DNA from: Thermoanaerobaculia bacterium
Lineage (GTDB): Bacteria > Acidobacteriota > Thermoanaerobaculia > UBA5066
Assembly (NCBI GenBank): GCA_022071945.1
Contig: JAJVIN010000028.1
Location: 1-64,000, forward strand
Length of the DNA: 64,000 nucleotides
Direction: 5' to 3'
The stretch's first letter is position 1. Every line of letters begins with the position of its first letter. The position numbers and the translations under genes were made by a program. Positions 34,248-41,774 of the stretch are shown in pieces. The notes below the pieces were generated by a model, which worked only from the letters and a program-made list of their open reading frames with translations, searched no databases and was not told the DNA's origin.

Positions 34248-35014
34248 AGCTCGACTTGCCAGGTCAGACAGCCCTCGTCACGGGAGGGTCGCGCGGAATC
34301 GGCGCCGCAACCGTCCGGCTCCTCGCTTCAGCCGGAGTCAGGGTGGCCCTCCATTTCGCCAAGTCTCGGGACCTCGCGGAGACGCTCGCGAAAGAGATCG
34401 CGGAAACAGGCCAGCCCGAACCCGTTCTCGTACAGGGAGACCTCGCGTCGGAAACCGAACGGCGGAAGGTCTTCGAAGAAGCGGTGCGAGGCCTGTCGAG
34501 AATCGACCACCTGGTCAACAACGCGGGCATTTTCGAGCGCAATCCCATGGACGAGGGGCACGACGATGCCCTCTTCCTCGCCCGCTGGCGGCACACGCTG
34601 AACGTCAACCTCGAGGCGGCGGTCCACCTGACCTACCTGGCCCTCCCCGCAATGAGGGCGCGGCGGTTCGGCCGGATCGTGATGGTCTCGTCGCGCGCCG
34701 CCTTCCGCGGAGAGACGGATTGCGCCGACTACGCCGTCTCCAAGGCCGGCATGGTGAACCTCGCCCGCTGTCTGGCGCGGGCCGAGGGCAAGCACGGGAT
34801 CACGGCGAATGCCGTCTGCCCGGGCTGGGTCGAGACCGACATGGCACAAGCCGATCTCCTTCGGGACAGAGAAGCGATCCTCGGCGACATCCCGCTGGGC
34901 CGCGTGGCCACGGCCGAGGATGTCGCACGGGCCATCCTCTTCTATGTCTCGCCACTCGGAAGCTACGCGAACGGAACCGCCCTCGGCCTCAATGGGGGTT
35001 CGTTCTTGCACTGA
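34244..35014 (+). CDS. SDR-family oxidoreductase (FabG-like)
   Basis: 256-residue NAD(P)-dependent short-chain dehydrogenase. It has TGGSRGIG at 14-21, the NNAG motif near 91-94, a catalytic Ser (VMVSSRA), YAVSK near 162-166 and the PGWVETDMA C-terminal loop ending in NGGSFLH. The layout fits 3-oxoacyl-ACP reductase or a related alcohol/sugar dehydrogenase, and the substrate cannot be named from sequence. It is translationally coupled to the pantothenate kinase gene (ATGA), but the functional link is unclear. Confidence 0.88.
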   Translation: MKLDLPGQTALVTGGSRGIGAATVRLLASAGVRVALHFAKSRDLAETLAKEIAETGQPEPVLVQGDLASETERRKVFEEAVRGLSRIDHLVNNAGIFERNPMDEGHDDALFLARWRHTLNVNLEAAVHLTYLALPAMRARRFGRIVMVSSRAAFRGETDCADYAVSKAGMVNLARCLARAEGKHGITANAVCPGWVETDMAQADLLRDREAILGDIPLGRVATAEDVARAILFYVSPLGSYANGTALGLNGGSFLH

Positions 35015-35045
35015 GCCATAATCGGCTGCCGCTCCGGAGGTGTGC

Positions 35046-36164
35046 ATGTCGTCGGCCTCGCCCGTCACCGTTCCCTTCCCGAATCTCGTCGCGATGATGG
35101 TCCGGAAATCGGACAAGGTCTCCGACCTCATCTTCTCGCCCGGCCGCCCGCCGCAGGTCGAGCTTCTGGGAAAGCTCGAGCCCGTGCCCGCGCCGGGCTG
35201 GGAGATGCTGACGCCGGAACACACGGCGGCCATCGCCAACCACCTGATGGGCGAGAACCCGAAGGCGCGGCAGGCGATGAAGGAGGACGGCGCCGCCGAC
35301 ATCGCGTACTCGATCCCGAACCTCTCGCGGTTCCGCGTCAACGTCTTCATGCAACGCGGGACGAACGCCATCGTGATGCGCGTCATCCCGGTGAAGATCC
35401 CCAGCTTCGACGACTACCGCCTCCCGGAGGTCTTGAAGGAGATCGTCAGCCTGAAAAACGGGATCGTCCTGGTCACCGGTCCAACCGGCTCCGGAAAATC
35501 CTCGACCCTCGCCGCGGTCATCAACCTGATCAACGAGACGCACTCGTACCACATCGTCACGATCGAGGACCCGATCGAGTTCATGCACCCCCACAAGCGG
35601 TGCACGATCCACCAGCGCGAGCTCCACCAGGACTGCCCGTCGTTCGCCCGCGCTCTTCGATCCGCCCTTCGCCAGGCGCCCAAGGTCATCCTGGTCGGCG
35701 AGATGCGCGACGTGGAGACGATCGAGATCGCGATGGAGGCCTCCGAGACGGGTCACCTCGTCCTCTCGACGCTCCACACGACCGACGCGGCCAAGACCAT
35801 CGACCGCATCATCGGGGTCTTCCCGAAGGCGGAGGAGCAGGTGATCCGCACCCGCCTCGCCAACTCGTTCAAGTTCATCGTTTCCCAGCGCCTCATTCCG
35901 AAGGGCGACGGCAAGGGCCGGATCGCGGCGATCGAGATCCTCCGGTCGAATGCCCGGACCCGCGACTACATCGAGAGGGGCGGGGGGAGCGAGGAAGGCA
36001 AATCGCTCACCGACGCGATGCGGGACGGCAGCGTCGAGGGGATGCAGACGTTCGATCAAGTCCTCGAGCAGATGGTGAGGACCCGGGTGATTTCGATGGA
36101 GACAGCGATGCTCTACGCGACGAACGCCGGGAACCTCAGGATCCAGCTCGCCGACTTCGGGTGA
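35046..36164 (+). CDS. pilT: Type IV pilus retraction ATPase PilT/PilU
   Basis: Hexameric cytoplasmic ATPase that retracts type IV pili for twitching and DNA uptake. The 372-residue protein has the PilT N-domain (DKVSDLIFSPGRPPQVELLGKL), Walker A GPTGSGKSST near 145-154, Asp box TIEDPIEFMHPHKRCTIHQRE, Walker B VILVGEMRDVETIEIAME with the conserved Glu, and His box STLHTTDAAKTIDRIIGVFP. The usual AIRNLIRE motif of PilT is not evident near the C-terminus, so PilU is also possible. ATG 35046 is preceded by CCGGAGGTGTGC, an excellent ribosome site. It lies 31 bases after the SDR gene and converges with the aminotransferase gene. Confidence 0.92.
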   Translation: MSSASPVTVPFPNLVAMMVRKSDKVSDLIFSPGRPPQVELLGKLEPVPAPGWEMLTPEHTAAIANHLMGENPKARQAMKEDGAADIAYSIPNLSRFRVNVFMQRGTNAIVMRVIPVKIPSFDDYRLPEVLKEIVSLKNGIVLVTGPTGSGKSSTLAAVINLINETHSYHIVTIEDPIEFMHPHKRCTIHQRELHQDCPSFARALRSALRQAPKVILVGEMRDVETIEIAMEASETGHLVLSTLHTTDAAKTIDRIIGVFPKAEEQVIRTRLANSFKFIVSQRLIPKGDGKGRIAAIEILRSNARTRDYIERGGGSEEGKSLTDAMRDGSVEGMQTFDQVLEQMVRTRVISMETAMLYATNAGNLRIQLADFG

Positions 36165-36167
36165 GGC

Positions 36168-37301
36168 TCAGCCCGCCTCGTTCTCCGCGGCCAGGACCGC
36201 CGCGATCACCTCGTCGACCTGCGCGTCGCTCATCGCGGGCCAGAGCGGGAGGGTGATGGTCGAGTCGCCGATCCGCTCCGCCTCGGGGAACATTCCCCTC
36301 CGGAAGCCGAAACGCTCCCTGTAGAACTTCATCAGGTGAACGGCCCGGTAGTTGACGGCAACGCCGACGCCTCTCGCCTGGATCCCCGCCAGGATCGCAT
36401 CGCGCCTTTGGGGATCGACCCAGATCGTGAAGAGGTGCCGGGCGGAAACGGCCCCCTCGGGGACAGTGGGGAAACGGATCCCGTCCGTCTCTCCAAAGGC
36501 GGCCTCGTAGCGCCGGCAGATCTCCTCGCGGCGACGGTGACGTAGAGCGAGCTTGGGGAGTTGGGGAAGAAGGAGGGCGGCCAGGATATCCGAGAGGTTG
36601 TACTTCCACCCGAGCTCTTCCATGTCCCAGTGCTGGTACTTGCCCGCATAGCGGTCGGCCGCGTTGCGCGTCATCCCATGAGACCCGATCTGGCGAATCC
36701 GGGTCTTCTCCTCCTCCGACCTGCAAGAGATCGCCCCGCCTTCTCCGCACGTCAGGTTCTTCGTCGCATAGAAGCTGAAGCAGCCGTAGTCGGCCAGCTG
36801 TCCCGGGCCGTATCCATCACGACGGCCCTCGACGCAGTGAGCGGCATCCTCGATGAGGAGGAGCTTCCGCGCGTCGGCGATCTCCCGGAGCGACTTCATG
36901 TCCGCGAGGAGACCGTAGAGATCGACGGCCGCGATCGCCTTCGTCCGGGGCGTGATGGCCGAAGCGACCGCCGCCGGGTCGATGTTGCCGGTCGAGGGCT
37001 CGACATCCACCAGGACGGGGGTCGCTCCCGTGTAGACGATGGTGTTCACCGTCGACAGGAACGTCATCGGAGTGGTGATGACTTCATCCCCGGGACCCAC
37101 GCCTGCAGCCAGGAACGCCAGATGAAGCGAGGCCGTGCAGTGGACGGTGCCGGTGACGGCTGGGAGGGACAGGTAGGCGGCGAACTGCCTCTCGAACTCG
37201 TAGACCTTCTGGCCCGTGGTCAGAAAGAGGGAGTCGAGAACAGCGGCGGAGGCGGCCTTCTCATCCTCGCCGAGGGAATGACGGTAGAAGTCGACGGACA
37301 T
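36168..37301 (-). CDS. DegT/DnrJ/EryC1/StrS sugar aminotransferase
   Basis: 377-residue PLP-dependent aminotransferase that puts an amino group on keto-sugars (nucleotide-linked) for surface glycans. It shows GTVHCTASLHLAFLAAGVGPGDEVITTP near 50-78, LIEDAAHCVEG near 170-180 and the PLP lysine in FSFYATKNLTCGEGGAI near 198-214. Other cluster genes such as nucleotide-sugar dehydratases are not adjacent. The start ATG lacks a ribosome site and is preceded by a 12-bp hairpin. It converges with pilT, the two stops being only 3 bases apart. Confidence 0.9.
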   Translation of the reverse strand: MSVDFYRHSLGEDEKAASAAVLDSLFLTTGQKVYEFERQFAAYLSLPAVTGTVHCTASLHLAFLAAGVGPGDEVITTPMTFLSTVNTIVYTGATPVLVDVEPSTGNIDPAAVASAITPRTKAIAAVDLYGLLADMKSLREIADARKLLLIEDAAHCVEGRRDGYGPGQLADYGCFSFYATKNLTCGEGGAISCRSEEEKTRIRQIGSHGMTRNAADRYAGKYQHWDMEELGWKYNLSDILAALLLPQLPKLALRHRRREEICRRYEAAFGETDGIRFPTVPEGAVSARHLFTIWVDPQRRDAILAGIQARGVGVAVNYRAVHLMKFYRERFGFRRGMFPEAERIGDSTITLPLWPAMSDAQVDEVIAAVLAAENEAG

Positions 37302-37317
37302 GGGGAAAGAGGGTAGG

Positions 37318-37363
37318 GGCTGGCGGCCGGGTCATCAAGCCCAACTCCAAGCGGCCGCCAGCC
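37318..37363 (-). promoter_or_regulatory. Perfect 12-bp hairpin before the aminotransferase gene
   Basis: GGCTGGCGGCCG and CGGCCGCCAGCC form a perfect stem with a 22-base loop, 17 bases upstream of the DegT start and 19 bases past the stop of the upstream gene. There is no T run. It could end or process the upstream transcript or shape translation of the aminotransferase mRNA. Confidence 0.5.
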
Positions 37364-37381
37364 AAGTCCTGCCGGGGAGGG

Positions 37382-38506
37382 CTACTTGCCTCTCTCGGGC
37401 CGCACGGCGTCCAGGGCGTCCTTGACGGCCTGGCGGGGATCCGCTGACAGGACGGAACCCCGGCCGGGCCACTCCGCGTAGCTCAGCTGGAGGCCAAGAT
37501 AGCGAAGCCCGTCGCGGCTCTTGCGGATCGAGGTGACGAGTCCCTGGTCGGCTCCCTCCGCCACACCGAGGAAAAGCCTCGTGTCCTTCAGTCCGGTCCG
37601 GATCCTCTCCCGCTGCTGCCCTTCTCCCTCGGGGTTGAAGGGACCGCCGATGCTCGCGACGCCCACGAAGGTCCCGGGCTTGCGCATGGCGACGTTGTAG
37701 GCCAGGACGCCCCCTCGTCCGATTCCGAAGAGCGTGACGGGAAGCTCGGCGCCCGCCGTCCGCTGGCGGACCTCGGCGATGGTCACCTCGGCGGCTTTCA
37801 AGGCCCGCGCGGTGGGCCCCCAGCCAAAGCGCTTGCGCCCGACTCTCGATGGCCCGCGGGGAATGGCGACATAGAGGTTTCGGGCCTTGGCCTCCTCCAG
37901 GAAGGGAGTCGCCGCGGACATCGGATCCGAGGAGGCGTCGTGGAACACGATCAGGATGCCGGCGGGTTTCGTCCCTTCGGGACTCACGAACAGACCTTCC
38001 TTGATGACGGCGGCGTCGCCGGCCTCGCGGTTCTTCTTGGCTCCCGCGAGGATCCTGTTGAACTCGGGCTTGGCATGAAGGGGGACGAGGTCCTTGTCCG
38101 CCATCAGCATTCCCTCGTCATCAAGCCCGGCGGCGATCGCCTTGTCGAGGTTCTTGAAGGCCGAGTCGATCTTCCCCTCGCGCACGTCGAGACAGGCGAG
38201 ATTGAAGGGGGCCGTGGGAAGCTCGCCGAGGTCCCAGGACCTCTGGAAGAACTCGCGGGCCTTCACGACTTCGCCCGCATTGGCGGCCGTCACTCCGAAC
38301 CTCTCGAACTGGTAGGGATCACTTCCCGCGTCGGGATCGGAGACCATGGGGGGTTCCGCCGGTCTGGCGGGAGGAAGGTTCAGGGAGTCCCCTGCACTTG
38401 CCGGGGTCGAGGCAGGAGCCTTGGGCGCCGCGGGCGTCTTTCCGGCGTCGAGGGGGAACGAGAGAAAACCGAGGATCGCAACCGCGATCGAGAGGAGACA
38501 CTTCAT
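37382..38506 (-). CDS. Secreted TPR + alpha/beta-hydrolase-like protein lacking the Ser nucleophile
   Basis: 374-residue exported protein: signal peptide (MKCLLSIAVAILGFLSFPLDA), Pro/Ala-rich linker, a TPR-like helical part (GEVVKAREFFQRSWDLGELPTAPFNLACLDVREGKIDSAFKNLDKAI in pieces, about 75-125) and a phospholipase/carboxylesterase-type alpha/beta domain (GILIVFHDASSDPMSAATPF, NLYVAIPRGPSRVG, VTLFGIGRGGVLAYNVA). The nucleophile elbow reads G-I-G-R-G where G-x-S-x-G is expected, and the usual catalytic His near the C-terminus is replaced by a PGRGS stretch. It is likely a non-catalytic binding or scaffold protein. A TAGAAT box lies 9 bases upstream. It follows the aldehyde dehydrogenase gene by 12 bases. 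Confidence 0.72.
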   Translation of the reverse strand: MKCLLSIAVAILGFLSFPLDAGKTPAAPKAPASTPASAGDSLNLPPARPAEPPMVSDPDAGSDPYQFERFGVTAANAGEVVKAREFFQRSWDLGELPTAPFNLACLDVREGKIDSAFKNLDKAIAAGLDDEGMLMADKDLVPLHAKPEFNRILAGAKKNREAGDAAVIKEGLFVSPEGTKPAGILIVFHDASSDPMSAATPFLEEAKARNLYVAIPRGPSRVGRKRFGWGPTARALKAAEVTIAEVRQRTAGAELPVTLFGIGRGGVLAYNVAMRKPGTFVGVASIGGPFNPEGEGQQRERIRTGLKDTRLFLGVAEGADQGLVTSIRKSRDGLRYLGLQLSYAEWPGRGSVLSADPRQAVKDALDAVRPERGK

Positions 38507-38518
38507 CGGGTCGGGATT

Positions 38519-40069
38519 CTACCCGGGCAGGGGACCGAGCTTCCTCTTGAGCCCTCTTCCATACAGAACCCGGGTGGCCCGGCGAATGAGACCGAGGACC
38601 TTCATGTCGTAGGGAAAGCTCAGATGCCGTGCAATCAGGTTTCCGATGGGAGCCAGCGGGGCGAAGGGAACGGTCAGCGACTCGGTGCGGGTCCACTGTC
38701 TGATCCCTTCGACTCCGTGCCGCACGCCGACGCCGCTCGCCTTCACTCCTCCGAGAGGCGCCTCGACGACGAGGTAGTTGACGAGGACATCGTTGACGAT
38801 CGCGTTGCCCGTTTGGAGCCGTTCGGCAAATCGCTTCGCCTTGTCCGTGGGCCCGAAGACCGTGGCGTTCAGACCGAGATGGGTGTCGTTCGCGGCGGCC
38901 AGTGCTTCTTCCTCGGACCGGACGCGCATGACCCCGACGAGGGGCCCGAAGGTCTCCTCTCGGGTCAGTTCCATCCCGGAAGTCGCTCCGAGGACGACGG
39001 TCGGTTCGAAGAAGCTCTTCCCGAGATCCTCTCTCGCCTTCCCGCCGGAGACGAGCTTGGCCCCCTTCTTGATGGCATCTTGGAGCTGGGAGGCGACGAT
39101 CTCGATCTGCCGGGGAAAGGTCACGCTGCCGAGATCGTGTTCGCTCTCGAGCCCTGCGCTGGCACGCGCCTGCCGGAGCGCCTTCACGCGGTCGACGAAC
39201 CGGCGCTCGAACTCGTCCGCGATCGGCTCCTCGACGATGATGCGCTCGGTCCGGATGCAGGCCTGTCCGCTGTGAAAAAAGCTCGACCACGCCGCCGCCC
39301 TGGCCGCGCGATCCAGATCGGCTCCCGATAGGACGACGAACGGCGACTTCCCCCCCAGCTCGGTGACGCACGGGATCAACCGCTCTCCGCAACGCGAGGC
39401 CACCCTGCGGCCCGTCGCGACCGAGCCCGTGAAGATCACGCCGTCGGAGAGCTCCGTCACGCGGGCTCCGGCCTCTCCCCGTCCCGTCACGACCTGAAAG
39501 ACGCCGGGTGGATTCCCGGCGGCCTTCCAGAGTTCTGCGAGCCTCACCGACGTCAAGGGGGTGACCTCGGAGGGCTTGAGAATGACGGCGTTTCCCGCGA
39601 CGAGGGGCGCCACCGCATCCGCGGCGTTGTTGAGGATCGGGAAATTCCAGGGCCCGATGACGCCGACGACCCCGAGCGGCTTCTTGACGAGCAGAGTCCG
39701 CTTCGTCTGCATCAGGAACGGACGCCTCACCTCGCGGCGGAGGGCCCTCTTGGCCGAGGAGCAGCAGAAACGGACCACCTCGCAGAAGTAGAGGAGCTCG
39801 ACGCCCTCTGCCTCGTGGCGGGGCTTGCCGCTCTCGCGAACGAGGGTCGCGATCACCCCAGGATCGTCCAAGATGGCGTCCCGCCACTTCTTCAGAGCCT
39901 CCGATCGCTCCGAGACCGGCAGGGACGCCCAGCCCGGGGCGGCGGCGCGCGCCCTGTCAAAGGCCGCGTCCACTCCGGCCGGTCCCTCGTCAGGGACCTC
40001 ACCCACGATCGACCCGTCAATCGGCGAGAGAACGCGGATCAAAGCAAGCGGGGCCACGGATGTCGCCAT
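38519..40069 (-). CDS. NAD(P)-dependent aldehyde dehydrogenase family protein
   Basis: 516-residue oxidoreductase that turns aldehydes into acids. It has GVVGVIGPWNFPILN near 133-147, NAVILKPSEVTPLTS near 159-173, GVIFTGSVATGRRVA, the general base Glu in VTELGGKSPFVVL near 250-262 and the catalytic Cys in FHSGQACIRTER near 285-296. The C-terminal 40 residues (RHLSFPYDMKVLGLIRRATRVLYG) are basic and amphipathic, as in fatty-aldehyde dehydrogenases that touch membranes, so long-chain aldehydes are plausible substrates. No ribosome-binding site: TAGCAT sits 6 bases before the ATG, suggesting a leaderless mRNA. Confidence 0.9.
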   Translation of the reverse strand: MATSVAPLALIRVLSPIDGSIVGEVPDEGPAGVDAAFDRARAAAPGWASLPVSERSEALKKWRDAILDDPGVIATLVRESGKPRHEAEGVELLYFCEVVRFCCSSAKRALRREVRRPFLMQTKRTLLVKKPLGVVGVIGPWNFPILNNAADAVAPLVAGNAVILKPSEVTPLTSVRLAELWKAAGNPPGVFQVVTGRGEAGARVTELSDGVIFTGSVATGRRVASRCGERLIPCVTELGGKSPFVVLSGADLDRAARAAAWSSFFHSGQACIRTERIIVEEPIADEFERRFVDRVKALRQARASAGLESEHDLGSVTFPRQIEIVASQLQDAIKKGAKLVSGGKAREDLGKSFFEPTVVLGATSGMELTREETFGPLVGVMRVRSEEEALAAANDTHLGLNATVFGPTDKAKRFAERLQTGNAIVNDVLVNYLVVEAPLGGVKASGVGVRHGVEGIRQWTRTESLTVPFAPLAPIGNLIARHLSFPYDMKVLGLIRRATRVLYGRGLKRKLGPLPG

Positions 40070-40075
40070 CCGCGC

Positions 40076-40081
40076 ATGCTA
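40076..40081 (-). promoter_or_regulatory. -10-like box (TAGCAT), leaderless layout before the aldehyde dehydrogenase
   Basis: TAGCAT on the minus strand ends 6 bases before the ATG, with no purine-rich site in the GCGCGG spacer. It is identical in sequence and spacing to the box before the Trm112-like gene. Confidence 0.45.
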
Positions 40082-40136
40082 CCGGAATCCGGGTTCTGTG
40101 CTTCCGGAAGATCGGAAGCCCTAGCAGCCAGAAGGA

Positions 40137-40487
40137 GGGACAGACATTGAACCTCAGGGACAAGGGACAGACATTGAACATCAAAAAGGAGGGACAGACA
40201 TTGAACGTCATTGAACGTCATTGAAAGATTTCATGTGGGGATGGGGACAGACAAACTAGGGGAGACAAACTAGGGGAAAAGCTCCCCGAGGGAATCTTGG
40301 GATTTCGGGATTTCAGGGACAGACAATTTCCAGACGTCAGGGACAGACAATTTCCAGACGTCAGCAGACGTCAGGGACAGACAATTTCCAGACGTCAGCA
40401 GACGTCAGGGACAGACAATTTCCAGACGTCAGCAGACGTCAGGGACAGACAATTTCCAGACGTCAGGGACAGACAATTTTCAGAATT
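40137..40487 (+). repeat. GGGACAGACA direct-repeat array upstream of the RAYT transposase
   Basis: The 455-base gap before the transposase holds no gene but ten same-direction copies of GGGACAGACA (starts 40137, 40164, 40191, 40244, 40316, 40340, 40374, 40408, 40442, 40466). The first three continue as ATTGAAC, and TTGAACGTCA is itself repeated at 40201-40220. From 40314 a 24-base unit starting CAGGGACAGACAATTTCC repeats six times (40314, 40338, 40372, 40406, 40440, 40464; the last diverged), with a 10-base CAGCAGACGT inserted after units 2, 3 and 4, giving mixed 24/34-base periods. The position next to a RAYT gene suggests its target or mobile non-autonomous elements. Confidence 0.85.
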
Positions 40488-40512
40488 CAGGAAGGAACGC
40501 CAGGATTTGGCG

Positions 40513-40518
40513 TAAAAT
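40513..40518 (+). promoter_or_regulatory. -10-like box (TAAAAT), leaderless layout before the transposase
   Basis: TAAAAT, five of six consensus bases, ends 6 bases before the transposase ATG (spacer TGGCGT). There is no ribosome-binding site and no clear -35. It immediately follows the repeat array. Confidence 0.5.
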
Positions 40519-40524
40519 TGGCGT

Positions 40525-41496
40525 ATGAGAACGGGGCGAGCGTTTCCGGCAGAGGACTCCCAGGCGGGCTTCTTCCACTGCATCTCCCGCGTCGTGGATC
40601 GCCGCTTCATCCTCGGTGACCCCGAGAAGGAGACCTTCCGCAAGATCCTCAGGGCCTGCGAGACCTTCTACGGCCTGAAGATCCTGACCTTTTGCGTCAT
40701 GTCCAACCACTTCCACATCCTCGTGGAAGTGCCTGAACCACGCGAGCTTACCGAAGAGGAGGTCCTCTCTCGAGTGGCAGCCCTCTACTCTCCCAAGTTC
40801 GTCTGCGGTGTCCGAGAGGATCTCGACACCTTCAGGCAAGCCGGCCTTGAAGAGCGGGCTCAGGCTCTCCTGGCCTCTTTCACGCGCCGGATGTGGAGCC
40901 TCAGCAACTTCATGAAGTCCCTCAAACAGCGCTTCTCCAGCCTCTACAACCGGAACAACCAGCGATCCGGCACCCTCTGGGAGGAACGTTTCAAGAGCAT
41001 CATCGTCGAGGGAGACGAATCCGCCCTTCTCACCATGGCCCTGTACATCGATCTCAATCCCATCCGCGCTGGGCTCGTGAGCGATCCCGCCGAGTACCGC
41101 TTCTGCGGTTACGCGGAGGCCGTCGGGGGCAGCGAGGCCGCCCGGGAAGGCCTCCGATCACTGCTTTCCCGAAGACCAAGGTCGTGGAAGATCGTCCAGG
41201 CGGAGTACCGGCGCCTGCTCTATTCCAACGGGGAAGAAAGCTCGATCCGGAAGGGGTTCACGCGCGAGCAGACCGCGGATGTGGAAGCCCGGGAAGGACA
41301 TCTGCCGGCCGGGACGGCACTCCGGCACCGGATTCGCTACCTCTCGGAGGGCGTCATCCTGGGGAGCCGCGTCTTCATCGACGGCTGGCTCGAACGAAAC
41401 CGGTGGCGATCCGGAGATAGATCGGGAAATCAAGGCTCGAATCGACACCTCCCGGACTTGACGGCCCTGGGGATCTTGCGTCCCGCCCCGGCCTGA
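40525..41496 (+). CDS. REP-associated tyrosine transposase (Y1_Tnp / RAYT)
   Basis: 323-residue HUH-type single-strand DNA transposase of the IS200/REP family. It shows FHCISRVVDRRFILGD near 17-32, the metal-binding HUH motif in SNHFHILVEVPEP near 60-72, RRMWSLSNFMKSLKQRFSSLYN near 118-140 carrying the likely catalytic Tyr, GTLWEERFKSIIVEG and ALYIDLNPIRAGLVSDPAEYRFC. The C-terminal 120 residues are a longer extension (RKGFTREQTADVEARE) common to larger RAYTs. Such proteins usually act on repetitive palindromic or tandem elements. The reading frame is intact. The next 278 bases up to the helicase hold no gene I can support. Confidence 0.92.
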   Translation: MRTGRAFPAEDSQAGFFHCISRVVDRRFILGDPEKETFRKILRACETFYGLKILTFCVMSNHFHILVEVPEPRELTEEEVLSRVAALYSPKFVCGVREDLDTFRQAGLEERAQALLASFTRRMWSLSNFMKSLKQRFSSLYNRNNQRSGTLWEERFKSIIVEGDESALLTMALYIDLNPIRAGLVSDPAEYRFCGYAEAVGGSEAAREGLRSLLSRRPRSWKIVQAEYRRLLYSNGEESSIRKGFTREQTADVEAREGHLPAGTALRHRIRYLSEGVILGSRVFIDGWLERNRWRSGDRSGNQGSNRHLPDLTALGILRPAPA

Positions 41497-41774
41497 CGCC
41501 CGGAGATTTCCCGCACACCATCACGTGACCGACAAGGCCCTTCGCCGTCCCCGCTCCCCTTTGCCCGGAGGAGACGAGCCTCGCACGCGCCTTCCTCAGC
41601 CGTTTCCCCGGTCTCCCTGACCAGCGAGGACTCGATCCAGCACGTTCCCCATTCGCTCGGCCGTTCCCGTCCGGCGAGGATCCAGGCGCCGGTTGGAGGT
41701 GTGCTCATCTCTCGATCGCACGAGGAGGATGGAGACGGCAGCCTCGAGAGGACGGACGATACAATCCAGGCTGG

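Noticed and set aside
40314-40487. Tandem repeats resembling a CRISPR array
   Set aside because: Units of 24 bases are directly adjacent or separated by an identical 10-base insert; there are no unique spacers and no cas genes.
41497-41774. Possible structured RNA or small gene between the transposase and the DEAD-box gene
   Set aside because: I looked for RNase P, SRP and tmRNA signature segments and for a short frame with a ribosome site and found none.
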